From positions 1-20,044 of IMG/VR virus record IMGVR_UViG_3300044678_002200: DNA of 20,044 bases; one strand, 5' to 3'. Origin of the DNA: a virus. Every line of letters begins with the position of its first letter. The stretch's first letter is position 1. Below are positions 19,224-20,044 of this stretch, piece after piece. Position numbers and translations under genes: made by a program. The notes beneath the pieces are model-generated. The model was not told the origin of the DNA. It worked only from the letters and a program-made list of their open reading frames with translations, and did not search any database.

Positions 19224-20044
19224 ATGGCCAAGCGTTCCAAGCCTTCACTCCTGGATGAGGTGGCCGCCGATGAGGCCGCCGCCCCTTCTCTTTTTTTAAT
19301 TTCTACGGAAGAGGAAGGGAATCAGGAGATGGAAAGACGCGGAGAGTTCACCGCCGAGAGGCTGATGGAATCCCGTCCGACGATATACCGGGCGCTTGTC
19401 GATGGTCTCGGGCAAGGTCTCGGGGTTCGTCAACTCTGCCGGGCGTATCGGGTGAGTCATCACACGGTCGCCGCCGTCATGGCTCGGGAGTCTCAAGCTG
19501 TAGCCACAGTGAAAGAAAGGACTGTGAGTGTGTTGCGGACATTCGGACGACTCGCCGCTGATCGTCTCCTGGATGAAGTCGATCAGATACCTATCCAGTC
19601 ACTTCCCATTGCCCTGGGCATCGCTGTCGAAAAGGCTGAACTCCTATCCGGTGGAGCAACGTCGAGGATCGAGCACGCCGAGAGCGGACCCACTCACGAG
19701 GACTATCTGCGGATGATCCAGGGCAAGGTGATTGATGCCGAGGTTGTCCCGGCTATCGGTTTACAAGGGGAAGAAGCGCCACAAAAGAGCGCCGATCCCG
19801 CCGCCCTGGCGCAGGCAGAGCCCTTCGAGGTGAGCGCCCCGGCTGCCGACCTGGCTCTCCTCCCTGGTGTCTCTTCTGCTGCCTTGATTCCCACTGGAAT
19901 CAGTGAGAAACCTTCAACACCTGATGAGCAATCAGATGGTTTGACAGGTTCCGACTCTGTAGATGATGGGATTGCTACGCTTTCTGATACACATTCGCCC
20001 GGCTTCGAGGCCGTCGAGGATGGCCAGCCAGCCACTCAGGAGCC
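19224..20044 (+). CDS. HTH phage protein, candidate small terminase subunit (3' end missing)
   Basis: Open from ATG 19224 to the right edge, 273 codons without a stop. Residues 63-86 (GQGLGVRQLCRAYRVSHHTVAAVMARES) are a clear helix-turn-helix; the region 95-150 is helical with a hydrophobic face (VSVLRTFGRLAADRLLDEV...LPIALGIAVEKAELLSG), and residues after 150 are acidic, Pro/Ala/Ser-rich and probably disordered. A DNA-binding N-terminus plus helical oligomerising region right before the expected terminase suggests the packaging initiator (TerS), but a late regulator is equally possible. A T7 tract (19291-19297) occurs near the N-terminus; a later start at Met36 would place it in the leader. 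The hairpin GATTCCCACTGGAATC lies near 19887-19902. Confidence 0.75.
   Translation, partial: MAKRSKPSLLDEVAADEAAAPSLFLISTEEEGNQEMERRGEFTAERLMESRPTIYRALVDGLGQGLGVRQLCRAYRVSHHTVAAVMARESQAVATVKERTVSVLRTFGRLAADRLLDEVDQIPIQSLPIALGIAVEKAELLSGGATSRIEHAESGPTHEDYLRMIQGKVIDAEVVPAIGLQGEEAPQKSADPAALAQAEPFEVSAPAADLALLPGVSSAALIPTGISEKPSTPDEQSDGLTGSDSVDDGIATLSDTHSPGFEAVEDGQPATQE

Overview
The window reads as one contiguous stretch of a temperate, podovirus-like (short-tailed, T7/P22-type) bacteriophage genome. The DNA is GC-rich. The tyrosine recombinase type and the dense heptanucleotide tandem repeats would fit a Verrucomicrobiota-like or related environmental host, but that host assignment is an inference from general resemblance and not a demonstrated one. 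There is no terminase large subunit, portal, capsid, replication or recognisable lysis gene in the window. The right end stops inside a helix-turn-helix gene that probably opens the packaging/head cluster.

Layout. (1) Positions 1-12686, + strand: late virion genes. In order: the end of an unidentified gene, a large beta-rich tail (nozzle-like) protein, a small fibre with an S74-type self-cleaving chaperone, a polyglycine adhesin, a small unknown gene, a gp14-like candidate ejection protein, two small virion-type proteins, and a 2072-residue multidomain 'polyvalent' ejection protein carrying ParB-like, HEIGH metallopeptidase-like and LPD38-like regions. (2) Positions 12721-12745: an inverted repeat between convergent units, a candidate two-way terminator. 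(3) Positions 12746-14298, - strand: the integrase gene, and downstream of it, overlapping by ATGA, a small secreted protein. (4) Positions 14312-14538: a candidate attP holding the first 39 nt of a tRNA-Thr(CGU) gene, flanked on both sides by 12-bp-spaced copies of a TGCTACRCG arm-site motif. (5) Positions 14565-18395, - strand: a compact early operon of about eleven small genes. Most are unrecognised; two look like ribbon-helix-helix (RHH) proteins and one is a lipoprotein. (6) Positions 18488-20044, + strand: a divergent RHH gene, a mini membrane protein, an unknown, a MerR/Xis-like HTH protein, and an HTH protein running off the window.

How it works together. The divergent RHH pair with shared TGTGSCACA sites at 18404-18466 looks like a lysis-lysogeny or early switch, comparable in logic (not in sequence) to Arc/Mnt-type control. 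The integrase, attP and Xis-like gene form the integration module. The long late block builds the tail tip, adhesins and DNA-ejection apparatus.

Most unusual features. Late intergenic spaces are filled with heptamer tandem repeats (TCATCAT, CAGCCTT, GTCGAGR, ATCTCCT/AGCTCCC), and related repeats also lie inside coding sequence. Several - strand genes have 5' leaders made almost only of A and C, pointing to translation initiation without Shine-Dalgarno pairing. The attP carries the 5' half of the tRNA gene. The integrase has a Cys/His cluster that may be a zinc-knuckle insertion. Phage genes lie on both sides of attP, so the window probably shows the excised, circular or virion form and not an integrated prophage.
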